Origin: a virus
Strand: one strand, 5' to 3'
IMG/VR virus record: IMGVR_UViG_3300034012_002607
Coordinates: 1 to 25,115 of that record
Length of the DNA stretch: 25,115 nt
Shown: piece by piece, positions 8,800-16,348 of the stretch
How the letters are laid out: each line of letters begins with the position of its first letter
Position numbering within the stretch: position 1 is the first letter of the stretch
Program-made: the position numbers and the translations under genes
Notes under the pieces: generated by a model
What the model saw: the letters and a program-made list of their open reading frames with translations, nothing else
Database searches by the model: none
Told to the model about the DNA's origin: nothing

Positions 8800-9354
8800 T
8801 CAATCCTGCCAAATGTCAATACCATCGGCGACCTCCACCGAGAGGGCTGGATTGGAACCGCCGCCGCCGAGGGCAGCTTTCTGGCGGGCTACTTGGACAG
8901 CGCCGTCGTATTGAGCTTTTTGACGAGCCAGCTCCATGTTGTTGTTGCCGATTCTTTCCACTACCGTAAGAGCGCCTAAGAGTTCGTTAGGTTTGTTTTT
9001 GTATTTCTCTCCGATGCCATCGAGCATTTGCAAATCGAGCCCAAGTGCGTTGGCATTCTGCTTGTAAGAATCCAGCATTCCCGCAGCGGTTTCGTATTTG
9101 ATGGCCTGAGCTCTCACATCATCAAGCGTTTTGCCTAATCCCGGAACAGCATTACCTTTGGAATCCGTAATCATCCCCGAGGTATTGGTTTTAGTGACCC
9201 CCCCCAGAACGCCGCCGATTGCGCTGGTGGCTCCTTGCATGATTCCATTGGCCAGGGCTTCGTTGCCAGCGGCTTTGATTTCGGCGCTGCGGGTTTGGTA
9301 TCCAGCGGTGATTTGGCCGGAGTTGTCGTTGACGGTGGGGTTGTAGTTAAACAT
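8800..9354 (-). CDS. Probable internal/ejection protein
   Basis: The 184-residue product has a Gly/Ala-rich, weakly hydrophobic stretch (about 37-53, GIMQGATSAIGGVLGGV), then long helices rich in Ala, Gln and Lys, including AQAIKYETAAGMLDSYKQNA. Size, composition and position next to a 328-residue Ala/Gln-rich protein and the giant polyvalent protein resemble the ejection (pilot) protein cluster of P22-like phages. No sequence family is recognised, so the role is inferred from context. It starts 6 bases after the stop of the CxxCxxCC gene. Confidence 0.75.
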   Translation of the reverse strand: MFNYNPTVNDNSGQITAGYQTRSAEIKAAGNEALANGIMQGATSAIGGVLGGVTKTNTSGMITDSKGNAVPGLGKTLDDVRAQAIKYETAAGMLDSYKQNANALGLDLQMLDGIGEKYKNKPNELLGALTVVERIGNNNMELARQKAQYDGAVQVARQKAALGGGGSNPALSVEVADGIDIWQD

Positions 9355-9360
9355 GGGCGT

Positions 9361-9657
9361 TTAGGTGGTTGGGAGGTTTTTGGATCGGCGGGCTTCTATG
9401 CAGAGTGGGCTGCCTGGCTGGAAGGCTCGGCAGGCATTCGGACGGTGTTCGTAAATTGCGCAGGCGACTCCTCGGCCCACCTCGCCACGGAGGGCGATGC
9501 AGCGTCCGCAGGGGTCTGTCTTGAGGAGGGGGTAGTCGGTGCGGAGGTAGTCGGCAGGGATGCCGGTGGCGTCGGAGCGGTCGCGCCGGAGCACGGGCCA
9601 GCTCCAACGGTGCGAGCAACATGCGCCACACCGTTGACAGTCGTATTGGGATTCCAT
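9361..9657 (-). CDS. CxxCxxCC (YkgJ-type) cysteine-cluster protein
   Basis: The 98-residue product opens with a classic cysteine cluster, DCQRCGACC, with C7, C10, C13 and C14. Further cysteines follow in DPCGRCIAL, GVACAIYEHRPNAC and SPLCIEARR. This is the pattern of the zinc- or iron-chelating UPF0153/YkgJ family (Pfam CxxCxxCC), whose biochemical role is poorly known. The ATG at 9657 comes just before the cluster; upstream sequence in this frame is unlike the family. Its first 262 bases lie inside the 3' end of the PAPS-reductase-like gene in another frame. Both products are cysteine-rich, and the pairing suggests a joint metal- or sulfur-related step; that is inference. Confidence 0.8.
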   Translation of the reverse strand: MESQYDCQRCGACCSHRWSWPVLRRDRSDATGIPADYLRTDYPLLKTDPCGRCIALRGEVGRGVACAIYEHRPNACRAFQPGSPLCIEARRSKNLPTT

Positions 9658-10490
9658 GTGGGTTTGAAGCCTTGCTCTGGGATGGAGTTGTCTTCGTAGG
9701 GGGCGAGGTGGGCGATGCTGTTCACCTCGCTGCGGAGCTTGGGGCACCACACGGGGGCGGTGAGGTGGCGGTTCACGCAGTTCCAGCAGATGGGGTAGTA
9801 GTCGGCGTTGTGGGATTTATCCTGCTTGTGGCCCCACTTGCCGGAGGCGCGGTCGTAGCGGGTGGGGTCCATCGGCACGCCCTCGGCTTCGAGGTAGTCG
9901 AAGATGTCGTCGTCGGTCCAATGCCGCATGAGGAAAAGCTGGGTCGGGCTGTCATCCACACGGCGCACATCCTGGGCGAGCGGCACGCCGCCTTTGATGA
10001 GATCGACATCGGCGCTCTTCTGCCCGTGGAATGCGGCGTCCCACGGCCAGTTGAACGAGCCGGTGGGGCGCTGGAGGACATCGGTGAGTCCGCAGAGGTA
10101 GGGCTCGCCTTCCTTGGGGTGCTCGGTGCCGAGGCTGAGGACGAGGGCGCTGTGGTGGCCCCATTGGTAATACTTGAGGAAATCGAAACGGGGTTGGCCG
10201 GTCTCGATGTCGAAGCCGTCTTGGATGGCGATGCGGCCGGGAGCGTAGTCGTAGATGGTCAAGTCCCACTCGCGGGCGAGGAGATCGCTGTGGGCGTAGC
10301 GGTGGCGGAAGCGGGGTTCGCGCCACTGCACGCAGGGCAGCCGCACGCCGAGCTTGAAGATGAGGAGGTGCAGCATGGCGGTGCTGTCCTTGCCTCCGCT
10401 CCAGAGGACGACGGGGTTGCGAAACTCCCGCAGCCAATGCTCGGCACGGGTCAGGGTTTCATCGACGAGGTTTTGCAGGTGTTGGTTCAT
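9396..10490 (-). CDS. PAPS reductase/PP-loop ATPase family protein (CysH-like)
   Basis: The 364-residue product has a PP-loop, VVLWSGGKDSTAMLHLL, with SGGKDS at residues 31-36, which binds ATP pyrophosphate in the PAPS reductase/adenylyl-sulfate superfamily. Later motifs include MRHWTDDDIFDYLE, typical of these enzymes, and a cysteine pair YYPICWNCVNRH with VWCPKL, which could bind a metal or Fe-S cluster. Phage copies are usually thought to act in nucleic-acid or cofactor modification rather than sulfate assimilation. The recognisable domain ends near residue 277. The last 85 or so residues are a Pro/Thr/Ser/Ala-rich tail that is the out-of-frame reading of the CxxCxxCC gene, so the frame may once have stopped earlier. 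It starts by TAATG overlap with the upstream gene. Confidence 0.88.
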   Translation of the reverse strand: MNQHLQNLVDETLTRAEHWLREFRNPVVLWSGGKDSTAMLHLLIFKLGVRLPCVQWREPRFRHRYAHSDLLAREWDLTIYDYAPGRIAIQDGFDIETGQPRFDFLKYYQWGHHSALVLSLGTEHPKEGEPYLCGLTDVLQRPTGSFNWPWDAAFHGQKSADVDLIKGGVPLAQDVRRVDDSPTQLFLMRHWTDDDIFDYLEAEGVPMDPTRYDRASGKWGHKQDKSHNADYYPICWNCVNRHLTAPVWCPKLRSEVNSIAHLAPYEDNSIPEQGFKPTWNPNTTVNGVAHVARTVGAGPCSGATAPTPPASLPTTSAPTTPSSRQTPADAASPSVARWAEESPAQFTNTVRMPAEPSSQAAHSA

Positions 10491-11476
10491 TAAATAGCAA
10501 GAGCGGTCATGCCGAGGACCATGCCGCCAGCGGCCATGCCGGAGCCCATCATGGAGTTTTGCGATGCGCCTGCGGTGGCGGCCCCTTGGATTTGCGCTCC
10601 GCGCAGAGCGGCTTGGTTGTTTTGGAAGCTGTTGTAGCGGGAGTCCAGCATGTTGGCGTTGAAGCTGGCGACATTCCCGGCCATCTGGTTGGCGGAGTTG
10701 TAGGTGTTGCCGATCATCTGGCCGCTTTGGCCGAGGGTGCTTGAGCCCATGCCAGCGCCGGGAGCGAGGGCGCGAGCGTAGGGGTCAACCGTCAGATTGG
10801 CTCCGGCCAGGGCGGTGCGGAGGTTGGCTTGGTTCTGTCGCGTGTTGGCGCTTTGGCCGAGGATGGTGCCGACCATGCCGATGCGGTTAGCGCGATTGCC
10901 GACGAGCATTTGATTGGTGCTTCCGGCAAAGTTGCGGCGGTCGGCCTCGCGCTGGCTGGCGTAAGCGTCGCGGTTTAGGATTTCGGCAGCAAGGGCTCCA
11001 GTTCCGACTCCAAGGCCACGGGCGGACATCCCGGCGCGGGCTTGCTGGGCGGCTTGGCGCTCCTGCTCGAGGCTGAGGCTGCGGCCGAGCTGGAGATCGC
11101 GGAGGGCTTGGCTGCCAAGCTCGCGCTCGATGTCGGTGCCTTGCAGATCGCCAGCGGCTTGGTAGCCGAGCTGCTCAGTGTAGTCGCCGATGCGGCCGAG
11201 TTGGGTAGCTTGGTCTTCGGCAGCGATGAGCTGGTCGGTGGCGCGGCGGGTGTAGGCGTTGTTGTTTCCTGCCAGGTTGTCGGAAAGTTTGCTTATCGTT
11301 CCGAGTTGGAGGGCTTCCTGTTTAGGGTATGCCTCGAGCTGCGCGTTGATTTGGTCGCGGAATTGAGCTTGGGCCGCCGCGCTGGATTGCCCCATGAGTG
11401 CATTGTAGTCAATCGGCTGCGCCTGTGGTGGCGGCGTCTCTTTCTTGGGTTTGCTGCCCCCTCCTCCGCCGCCCAT
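10490..11476 (-). CDS. Probable internal virion/ejection protein
   Basis: The 328-residue product begins with a Gly-rich, then Pro-rich leader (MGGGGGGSKPKKETPPPQ), followed by long Ala/Gln/Asn-rich helices through most of its length. It ends in a hydrophobic Gly/Ala/Met segment (MAAGGMVLGMTALAI) that could be membrane-active. Similar compositions are common in phage DNA-ejection proteins such as those encoded after the tail genes of P22-like phages. I see no catalytic motif. It is coupled at both ends by TAATG overlaps: with the 121-residue gene upstream and with the PAPS-reductase-like gene downstream. Confidence 0.78.
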   Translation of the reverse strand: MGGGGGGSKPKKETPPPQAQPIDYNALMGQSSAAAQAQFRDQINAQLEAYPKQEALQLGTISKLSDNLAGNNNAYTRRATDQLIAAEDQATQLGRIGDYTEQLGYQAAGDLQGTDIERELGSQALRDLQLGRSLSLEQERQAAQQARAGMSARGLGVGTGALAAEILNRDAYASQREADRRNFAGSTNQMLVGNRANRIGMVGTILGQSANTRQNQANLRTALAGANLTVDPYARALAPGAGMGSSTLGQSGQMIGNTYNSANQMAGNVASFNANMLDSRYNSFQNNQAALRGAQIQGAATAGASQNSMMGSGMAAGGMVLGMTALAI

Positions 11477-11841
11477 TAGGACACCCTCCCTTCAACGAGA
11501 CCAACGCGGCGGGCGAGTTTGGCCCATGGGTAGGCGTGGGGTTGGAAGGAATTGCGGCGGTGCCAGATGGCCCACTCTTGGGGGTGTGTGGCTACGCGGA
11601 GAAATTCGCGGACTGGGTTCGCGTGGCCGACCGAGGCGGCGAGCTCGACGAACCAGGCGTTGGGGGGGAGGTCGTAGGTCATGGTGTTAGTGTCTGGGGA
11701 GTAGTGGACTTCGTGGGCGAGGAGGAAGACTTGCGGGGTGTTAAAAACGAGGCCGTGCGCCATGTGCCAGGCGAGGAGGGACTCGAAGGGTTCGGTGGTG
11801 TGTTCGTCATGCCAGTTGCGGGCGCGTTCCCAGGGGAGCAT
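11476..11841 (-). CDS. Hypothetical protein, 121 residues
   Basis: The start is the ATG at 11841, which shares its A with the tail collar stop (TAATG). An open frame upstream of it overlaps that gene and is spurious. The product is rich in His and Trp (NWHDEHT, AWHMAHG, AIWHRRN) and predicted soluble, with no signal peptide or clear catalytic motif. I do not recognise the family. It sits between the tail collar gene and a probable ejection protein, so a virion-associated, chaperone or modification role is possible. Translation of the next gene is coupled through TAATG at 11476. Confidence 0.75.
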   Translation of the reverse strand: MLPWERARNWHDEHTTEPFESLLAWHMAHGLVFNTPQVFLLAHEVHYSPDTNTMTYDLPPNAWFVELAASVGHANPVREFLRVATHPQEWAIWHRRNSFQPHAYPWAKLARRVGLVEGRVS

Positions 11842-12536
11842 TAGGCTTTGATGCAATACAACATGGCGATGTTGCGCGGGCGGGTTTCGGTGTCTCCAGC
11901 AGGGGATTGGCTGCTTGTAGTGAAACCGTGCTGGTGGCGGGCAGAGGCACCAGAAGTGGTATACATTTGGCCTCCAGCCCAAGCTACAGCCCCGCCAAGG
12001 TTGCCTTGCTGGTTTTGCCCAGAACTGGGGCCTACATTTTGGTGCGTATGATCTGGCGAGTCATTGCCAGTAGTTCCAGAATGCGTATGGCTGATCACTC
12101 CATCCGCTTGCTTGGCTCCAAAAGTGCCAGCGGCAACGCCATCGCTATTCGTGCCTGATCCTCGGACGAAATAGCCACGCAAGTCAGGAAGGGTAAATGT
12201 GGTGCTACCATCGCCAGCACCGTAAGTTGTCCCGATGGCTGCAAAGAGAGCGGCAAAGGCCGTGCGAGACACTGCCGATCCATTGGCTGCGAGCCATCCA
12301 CTTGGCGCGGTGTTCATGGCAAACGGCATGATGGCTCCGGTCGGCACAAGCGTGACGCTGGAGTTGAGCTTTTCCTGCGTGACCGCTCCGTTTGCAATTT
12401 TTGCCGTAGTCACATTGGCATCAACAATATCAACCGTAACTATGTTTGAGACTACTGGCGTAGCCGCCGAGTTGAGCTTTGCTGGGGTAACGACTTCTTC
12501 GTTTGTAAATGTGTAGCCTGGGGTGACGGTTGCCAT
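11841..12536 (-). CDS. Tail collar domain protein
   Basis: The 231-residue product contains an unmistakable phage tail collar domain at about 67-120: GAIMPFAMNTAPSGWL, then SRTAFAALFAAIGTTYG and FTLPDLRGYFVRG. The C-terminal part has His-rich turns (ISHTHSG, DHTHQN, RHQHGF) and the typical ending RPRNIAMLYCIKA. Such proteins form fibre tips or receptor-binding parts of the tail. The N-terminal 60 residues (VTPAKLNSAATPVV and a TTAKIANGAVTQEKL repeat) are an attachment and trimerisation stalk. It lies directly after the tail hub gene. Its start is preceded by a CTTAAAA heptamer and CTCC rather than a Shine-Dalgarno sequence. Confidence 0.93.
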   Translation of the reverse strand: MATVTPGYTFTNEEVVTPAKLNSAATPVVSNIVTVDIVDANVTTAKIANGAVTQEKLNSSVTLVPTGAIMPFAMNTAPSGWLAANGSAVSRTAFAALFAAIGTTYGAGDGSTTFTLPDLRGYFVRGSGTNSDGVAAGTFGAKQADGVISHTHSGTTGNDSPDHTHQNVGPSSGQNQQGNLGGAVAWAGGQMYTTSGASARHQHGFTTSSQSPAGDTETRPRNIAMLYCIKA

Positions 12537-12545
12537 GATTTGGAG

Positions 12546-12552
12546 TTTTAAG
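12546..12552 (-). repeat. Single CTTAAAA heptamer before the tail collar gene
   Basis: TTTTAAG on the + strand (CTTAAAA on the coding strand) ends 9 bases before the ATG at 12536, followed by CTCC. It is the same heptamer found in four-unit arrays at 16900, 17303 and 19977. Confidence 0.5.
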
Positions 12553-14628
12553 TTAGTTCAGCGTGCGGGTTTCGGTGCTCACCGGCCCGTTGATTGTCGC
12601 CTCGGCGGTGAGGGTGCGGAGGATGGGGCGGCCGGAGGTGGTGCGGAATCTCAGGTCAAGGGCGGTTGCCTTGCAGCGCAGCGGGGCCTTCAGTGTGTAG
12701 TCCTCTTGGTCGGCGGTGGTGTTGACCAAGGAGGCGATCTGGAAATCAGCGTCGAAATCTGTCGTCACCGCATCGAGTGTGCAGGCGCTCCCGGCGGGCA
12801 GGACGACGCTGGCTTTGGTGCGGGTCAGGCGTTTGGCGTTGAGGCTGCCCCATCCGTAGCGGCGGGTCAGGAGACTGCCCAGGACAGGGGTGCTGCCGAG
12901 GCCGCTTTGGGTATCGTCCGCGCCGGTCTCTTGCTCATCGAGGAGGAAGAGCTTGCCGGTGGTGGTGGCGGCGAAGAGGCGGCGCTGTGTGCCGTAGTCG
13001 GAGACGAGTAGGCGGTTCAGCGGGAATCCGTAGATGTCTTTGGTCTCCCACTGCTGGTTCAGCATGTTGAAGGCGAAGAGGGCGTTCGGGTCGGTGCTGT
13101 TGCCGAGCGGCACGGCAAGGTAGTAGCGGTTCGCAAAATAAATGCCGTTGCTCAGGTGCGCTGCCGGTGCGTTGATCTCGGCGATGAGATCGGCGATGGG
13201 GTCCGAGAGTGTCTGCGTGCTGCCGCGCAGTTTGAGGTCAAATTGATTGTCCAGCCGGTAAACTCCGTTGTCGCTGAGGAAAAACACATACACACCTGCG
13301 GTGGCAATGCTGCGCTTGGCCGAGCAGCCGATCTCGTCGGTGAGGAGTTGCAAGCTGGAACCGGCGGGGTCAATCGAGACGCCATCCGCGCCGATGGCCG
13401 CCGTGGCGAGCCAAATGGATTTGCGGCAGAAGACGAGAACTTGCCCCTCGGCATAGGGGTGCAGGGCCACGATGTAGTCATTCGAGCCTGAGTTGGCGCG
13501 GAATGCCTTGCTCACAGGGTCGTAGGTCTCGGCGTCGAAAACATCCGAAATCAGCACCTCATCGCGGTTGCGGGCGATGACGAGTTGGTTGTTGTAGTAA
13601 GTCGCCGTGCTGGTGCTGGGCAGGCGCGAGTAGGTCACGCCCAGCGGATGTGAGCCCTGCGCAACGCGGGCAAAACCATTTGCCAGAATGCCGTCCCACA
13701 CCAAAGCAGGTTGGACGCGCTGGGAAATAATCGTGCCGCTGGCAGAAGCCGCCGTGGCGGAGGGAACAGAAAACGAAAACTGCGTAGAGGAAAGCCGCGT
13801 CACCTCAAAGTCGGCGAGATACCCGGCCTCCCCTGCCCCGCTGATGCGCACCACCTCGCCGGTCTGGTAAGGGTGAGTGCCCAGCGTGGTGGCTATGGCC
13901 GTGCCGCTCGTCTGCGTGAGCGTCTGGAGGCGGATCAGTGACTCCTCGCGGGTGCGCAACAGGTAGAGCTTGTCGAAGGCTTGGATGATCTCGATGTCAT
14001 CGCCAGCGACCAGCGTGTCGGTATTGGGAAGCTGGATCGTCTGGAGATTCGCGCCGTCGCGCCAGAGGTAAACAGAGTTCGGCCCGGCAAGAACGATGTA
14101 TTCGTTGGAATTATCCAGGCGCGGCGAGGAGTAAATGCCAGCGCCGATGATGCCGCCGGTGTAGGTCGTTTGAACTATGGGCCCCTTGTTGGCCACAAGC
14201 GTTCCGGTGGCGTTTGCGCCGGGGTCGGCAGCCATCGTGTAGGTGAAGGTATTTGCGCCGGTGGCCGTGATATAGAAGTCGCCATTGTATTGCGCAGGCG
14301 AGGCACCGCGAATGTTGAGGCGGTCTCCATCAGCATAGCCATGCGCGGCGAGAGTGGCCGTGGCCGTGAGGTTGCCGCTGCCTCCGCGAGTCAGTGAGGA
14401 GATTGTTTTGTCCGTGCCGAGCTGGAAAGGAACGGTCAGCGCCTCGCCAATGTAGCCGATGGATTCACCAAGCCGCTTCGCGCCTTTGCGCGTCTGGGCG
14501 ACGCCTCGGTCGAGGCGCATGTTTTCACAATACTGGACCATGCCCGGCTGGAGTTGCAGCGGGTTGAGGCGGGAGGCCATGCCGAGGAATCCGGCGTCGC
14601 CTTCTACGATTGTTTGGTCGTCGGGCAT
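12553..14628 (-). CDS. Tail hub/beta-propeller protein, P22 gp10-like
   Basis: The 691-residue product opens with a segment that is common in short-tailed phage tail-hub (packaged DNA stabilisation) proteins: MVQYCENMRLDRGVAQTRKG. Repeated strands typical of a beta-propeller follow (YIVLAGPNSVYLWRDG, DNGVYRLDNQF, KLFLLDEQE). Two inserted modules, near residues 77-145 and 232-302, have the form HGYADGDRLNIRG ... ANTFTYTM and THPYQTGEVVRISG ... STQFSFSV, which resemble the small beta domains known as E1-FCCH-like in phage proteins. The role is closing the head after packaging and forming the tail channel. The start abuts the preceding stop (TAGATG). The assignment rests on recognised pattern and position. 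Confidence 0.82.
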   Translation of the reverse strand: MPDDQTIVEGDAGFLGMASRLNPLQLQPGMVQYCENMRLDRGVAQTRKGAKRLGESIGYIGEALTVPFQLGTDKTISSLTRGGSGNLTATATLAAHGYADGDRLNIRGASPAQYNGDFYITATGANTFTYTMAADPGANATGTLVANKGPIVQTTYTGGIIGAGIYSSPRLDNSNEYIVLAGPNSVYLWRDGANLQTIQLPNTDTLVAGDDIEIIQAFDKLYLLRTREESLIRLQTLTQTSGTAIATTLGTHPYQTGEVVRISGAGEAGYLADFEVTRLSSTQFSFSVPSATAASASGTIISQRVQPALVWDGILANGFARVAQGSHPLGVTYSRLPSTSTATYYNNQLVIARNRDEVLISDVFDAETYDPVSKAFRANSGSNDYIVALHPYAEGQVLVFCRKSIWLATAAIGADGVSIDPAGSSLQLLTDEIGCSAKRSIATAGVYVFFLSDNGVYRLDNQFDLKLRGSTQTLSDPIADLIAEINAPAAHLSNGIYFANRYYLAVPLGNSTDPNALFAFNMLNQQWETKDIYGFPLNRLLVSDYGTQRRLFAATTTGKLFLLDEQETGADDTQSGLGSTPVLGSLLTRRYGWGSLNAKRLTRTKASVVLPAGSACTLDAVTTDFDADFQIASLVNTTADQEDYTLKAPLRCKATALDLRFRTTSGRPILRTLTAEATINGPVSTETRTLN

Positions 14629-15117
14629 CTACTTTCTATTCTGAGGATGCTTGTCAAGTAGGCTGCGGATGGCGGCTACGCTTAGGCGCATGCGGTTGTT
14701 TGTGCTGAACAGGTCTTTGATGGCGCTGGCGGTTTTGTGCGGGTTCGCAAGGATTTTGTTTCGCACCTTGGGCAGCAGATCGTCGGGGATGCCGGGGATG
14801 GAGTCGGGGGTTTTGTCAGAAACTTGTGGGCTTTTTTCCGACAACTTGGCAGAGGATTTGGCGGGCTTTGGGGTGCCGGGCTCGATGATGCGGTAGCAGG
14901 TGACTTGCACGGGGCGCATGGTGGCGGCGTCCCAATCGCTGAACTTTTTAGTCTCGATGTCGCGGGCTTCGATGGCGTCGCGCAGGAGGTCGTGGACATT
15001 GCGCTCGGGGCAACCGAGTTGGCGGGCGGCTTGCTGGCGGGTGAGCCATCCTTGGTTTGCGGGGATGCCGTATTTGAGGGCTTTGTGCTTGAGGGCGATG
15101 GCGGCGAGTTTGTTCAT
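14629..15117 (-). CDS. Putative winged-helix/HTH DNA-binding protein
   Basis: The 162-residue product has a helix-turn-helix-like N-terminus, about residues 24-60: GWLTRQQAARQLGCPERNVH, then LLRDAIEARDIETKKF, which continues like a small wing. A Lys/Ser/Pro linker follows (PKPAKSSAKLSEKSP), then a C-terminal helical domain (about 115-162) with a second HTH-like stretch TASAIKDLFSTNNRMRLSV. A DNA-binding protein here, between lysis and tail genes, could be a regulator or a packaging accessory protein. It starts by ATGA overlap with the metallophosphoesterase and ends directly at the start codon of the tail hub gene. Confidence 0.72.
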   Translation of the reverse strand: MNKLAAIALKHKALKYGIPANQGWLTRQQAARQLGCPERNVHDLLRDAIEARDIETKKFSDWDAATMRPVQVTCYRIIEPGTPKPAKSSAKLSEKSPQVSDKTPDSIPGIPDDLLPKVRNKILANPHKTASAIKDLFSTNNRMRLSVAAIRSLLDKHPQNRK

Positions 15118-16100
15118 GCGGACTTAGGTTTGAGGAGGAGACTGGCGTAGCTGGTGCCTTCGTTGATGGTGACATTCACCATTTGGAAGTTGCCGGTCTT
15201 TTTGCTGATGAAGCGGACGAGGTAGCCGTGCGTCCACTCGGTGGGGCGGGTGTTGGCGTAGAGGGGCTGGCGTTTGCACAGGCAGCCGGGGTTCCATGCG
15301 GAAATGAGGCCGACGCCTGGGAGGTGCATGGGCTTGTAGGCGGCGCGGTGCGTGTCGAAGAAAACGATATTCGCAGCGGCCTTGGCCATGGCTTGCCCAG
15401 CGGCATCGCGGGCGTTGCTGATTTTGTGAACGAAAAACGCCTTGTCGATTTTGACCCAGCCTGGCGTGTCGCAATCGCCGTGGGTTTTGCCTTGGTGGTA
15501 GTAGCGGATGCCTCGGTCTTTGAGCCTCAACACATGCTCGGGGCAGAAGGTGCGGCGGAGCAGGTCGGTATCCTTGTGGTGCGCGAGGCGTTGGGTGAGC
15601 GCCCATCTCTCGACGCGCCATTCGTGGTTGCCTTCTACATAATGAACCTCGGAGGGCGAGGCGGCGGCGAGGATTTGGTCGAGCAGGGAATTGCTGACGG
15701 CGATGTCGTCCTCGTAGGAATCCTCGGTCTCGGCGACATAGCCGAGCGTGTGGTGCTCGGCGAGGAAGCCGCCGCAGTCGATGAAATCGCCGCCGATGAT
15801 GAGTCGGTCGGGGTTGAGGGATTTGAGATCACCGAGGAAAGCAGCCATCGCGGCGGGGTCGTGTTTGTTGCCGTGGACATCGGAGAAAATGACTTCGATG
15901 ATGTCGCCGGTTCCGGCCTTCGATGTGGCGGGCGTGACCTTGCGCGGGGCTTTGGTGAAACGCGAACGCTCCAGAGCCTTGATCGTTTCGGCGTGGGCGC
16001 GGCGCTCGGCTTCGAGCTGGGCGCGGGCTTGGGCTGCTTCGTTCTGTGCGGCGGTGACTTGGCTGGCGTGAACGATGTTTTGCAGTTTGTTGGTTTTCAT
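15114..16100 (-). CDS. Calcineurin-like metallophosphoesterase
   Basis: The 328-residue product has a coiled-coil N-terminus rich in Ala, Gln and Glu (about 10-50), then a metallophosphoesterase core. Metal ligands seen are D74 and H76 in FSDVHGN, D105 in GGDFIDC, N158 and H159 in EGNHEWR, and later His in GKTHGD and FDTHRAA. Members of this fold hydrolyse phosphoesters in proteins, nucleic acids or nucleotides; the substrate here cannot be told. The start at 16100 is set by the ATGA overlap with the upstream gene. A longer frame upstream is Arg-rich antisense-like sequence and was dropped. It may be phage cargo acting on host RNA, DNA or signalling. Confidence 0.88.
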   Translation of the reverse strand: MKTNKLQNIVHASQVTAAQNEAAQARAQLEAERRAHAETIKALERSRFTKAPRKVTPATSKAGTGDIIEVIFSDVHGNKHDPAAMAAFLGDLKSLNPDRLIIGGDFIDCGGFLAEHHTLGYVAETEDSYEDDIAVSNSLLDQILAAASPSEVHYVEGNHEWRVERWALTQRLAHHKDTDLLRRTFCPEHVLRLKDRGIRYYHQGKTHGDCDTPGWVKIDKAFFVHKISNARDAAGQAMAKAAANIVFFDTHRAAYKPMHLPGVGLISAWNPGCLCKRQPLYANTRPTEWTHGYLVRFISKKTGNFQMVNVTINEGTSYASLLLKPKSA

Positions 16101-16348
16101 TCTTCGTCCTCCTCGTCTTCGTCTTCGGTTTCGTAAGGCCACAAAATTTCGTCGGCCTCGCGGCACAGGGCGCGGGCGGCGTAATCGTTGCCGAATTTTA
16201 GATCCATGTAGAAAGTCTCGCCCTCCGCTTCCCAACTCACGATGCAGAGGCCGACATCGAAATGCTCGGCGAGGAGCTGCCGGACTTGGAGCAGCACGGC
16301 CTCGCGGTCTTTGGGTGGGGAGGTTTTGGGTTTGCGCAGGCGGCTCAT
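16097..16348 (-). CDS. Hypothetical acidic-tailed protein, 83 residues
   Basis: The start at 16348 overlaps the lysin stop by ATGA and the stop overlaps the metallophosphoesterase start by ATGA. The N-terminus is basic (MSRLRKPKTSPPKDRE), the middle is a small alpha/beta unit (LLAEHFDVGLCIVSWEAEGE) and the C-terminus is a run of Glu/Asp. The family is not recognised. Coupling on both sides supports a real gene. Confidence 0.75.
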   Translation of the reverse strand: MSRLRKPKTSPPKDREAVLLQVRQLLAEHFDVGLCIVSWEAEGETFYMDLKFGNDYAARALCREADEILWPYETEDEDEEDEE

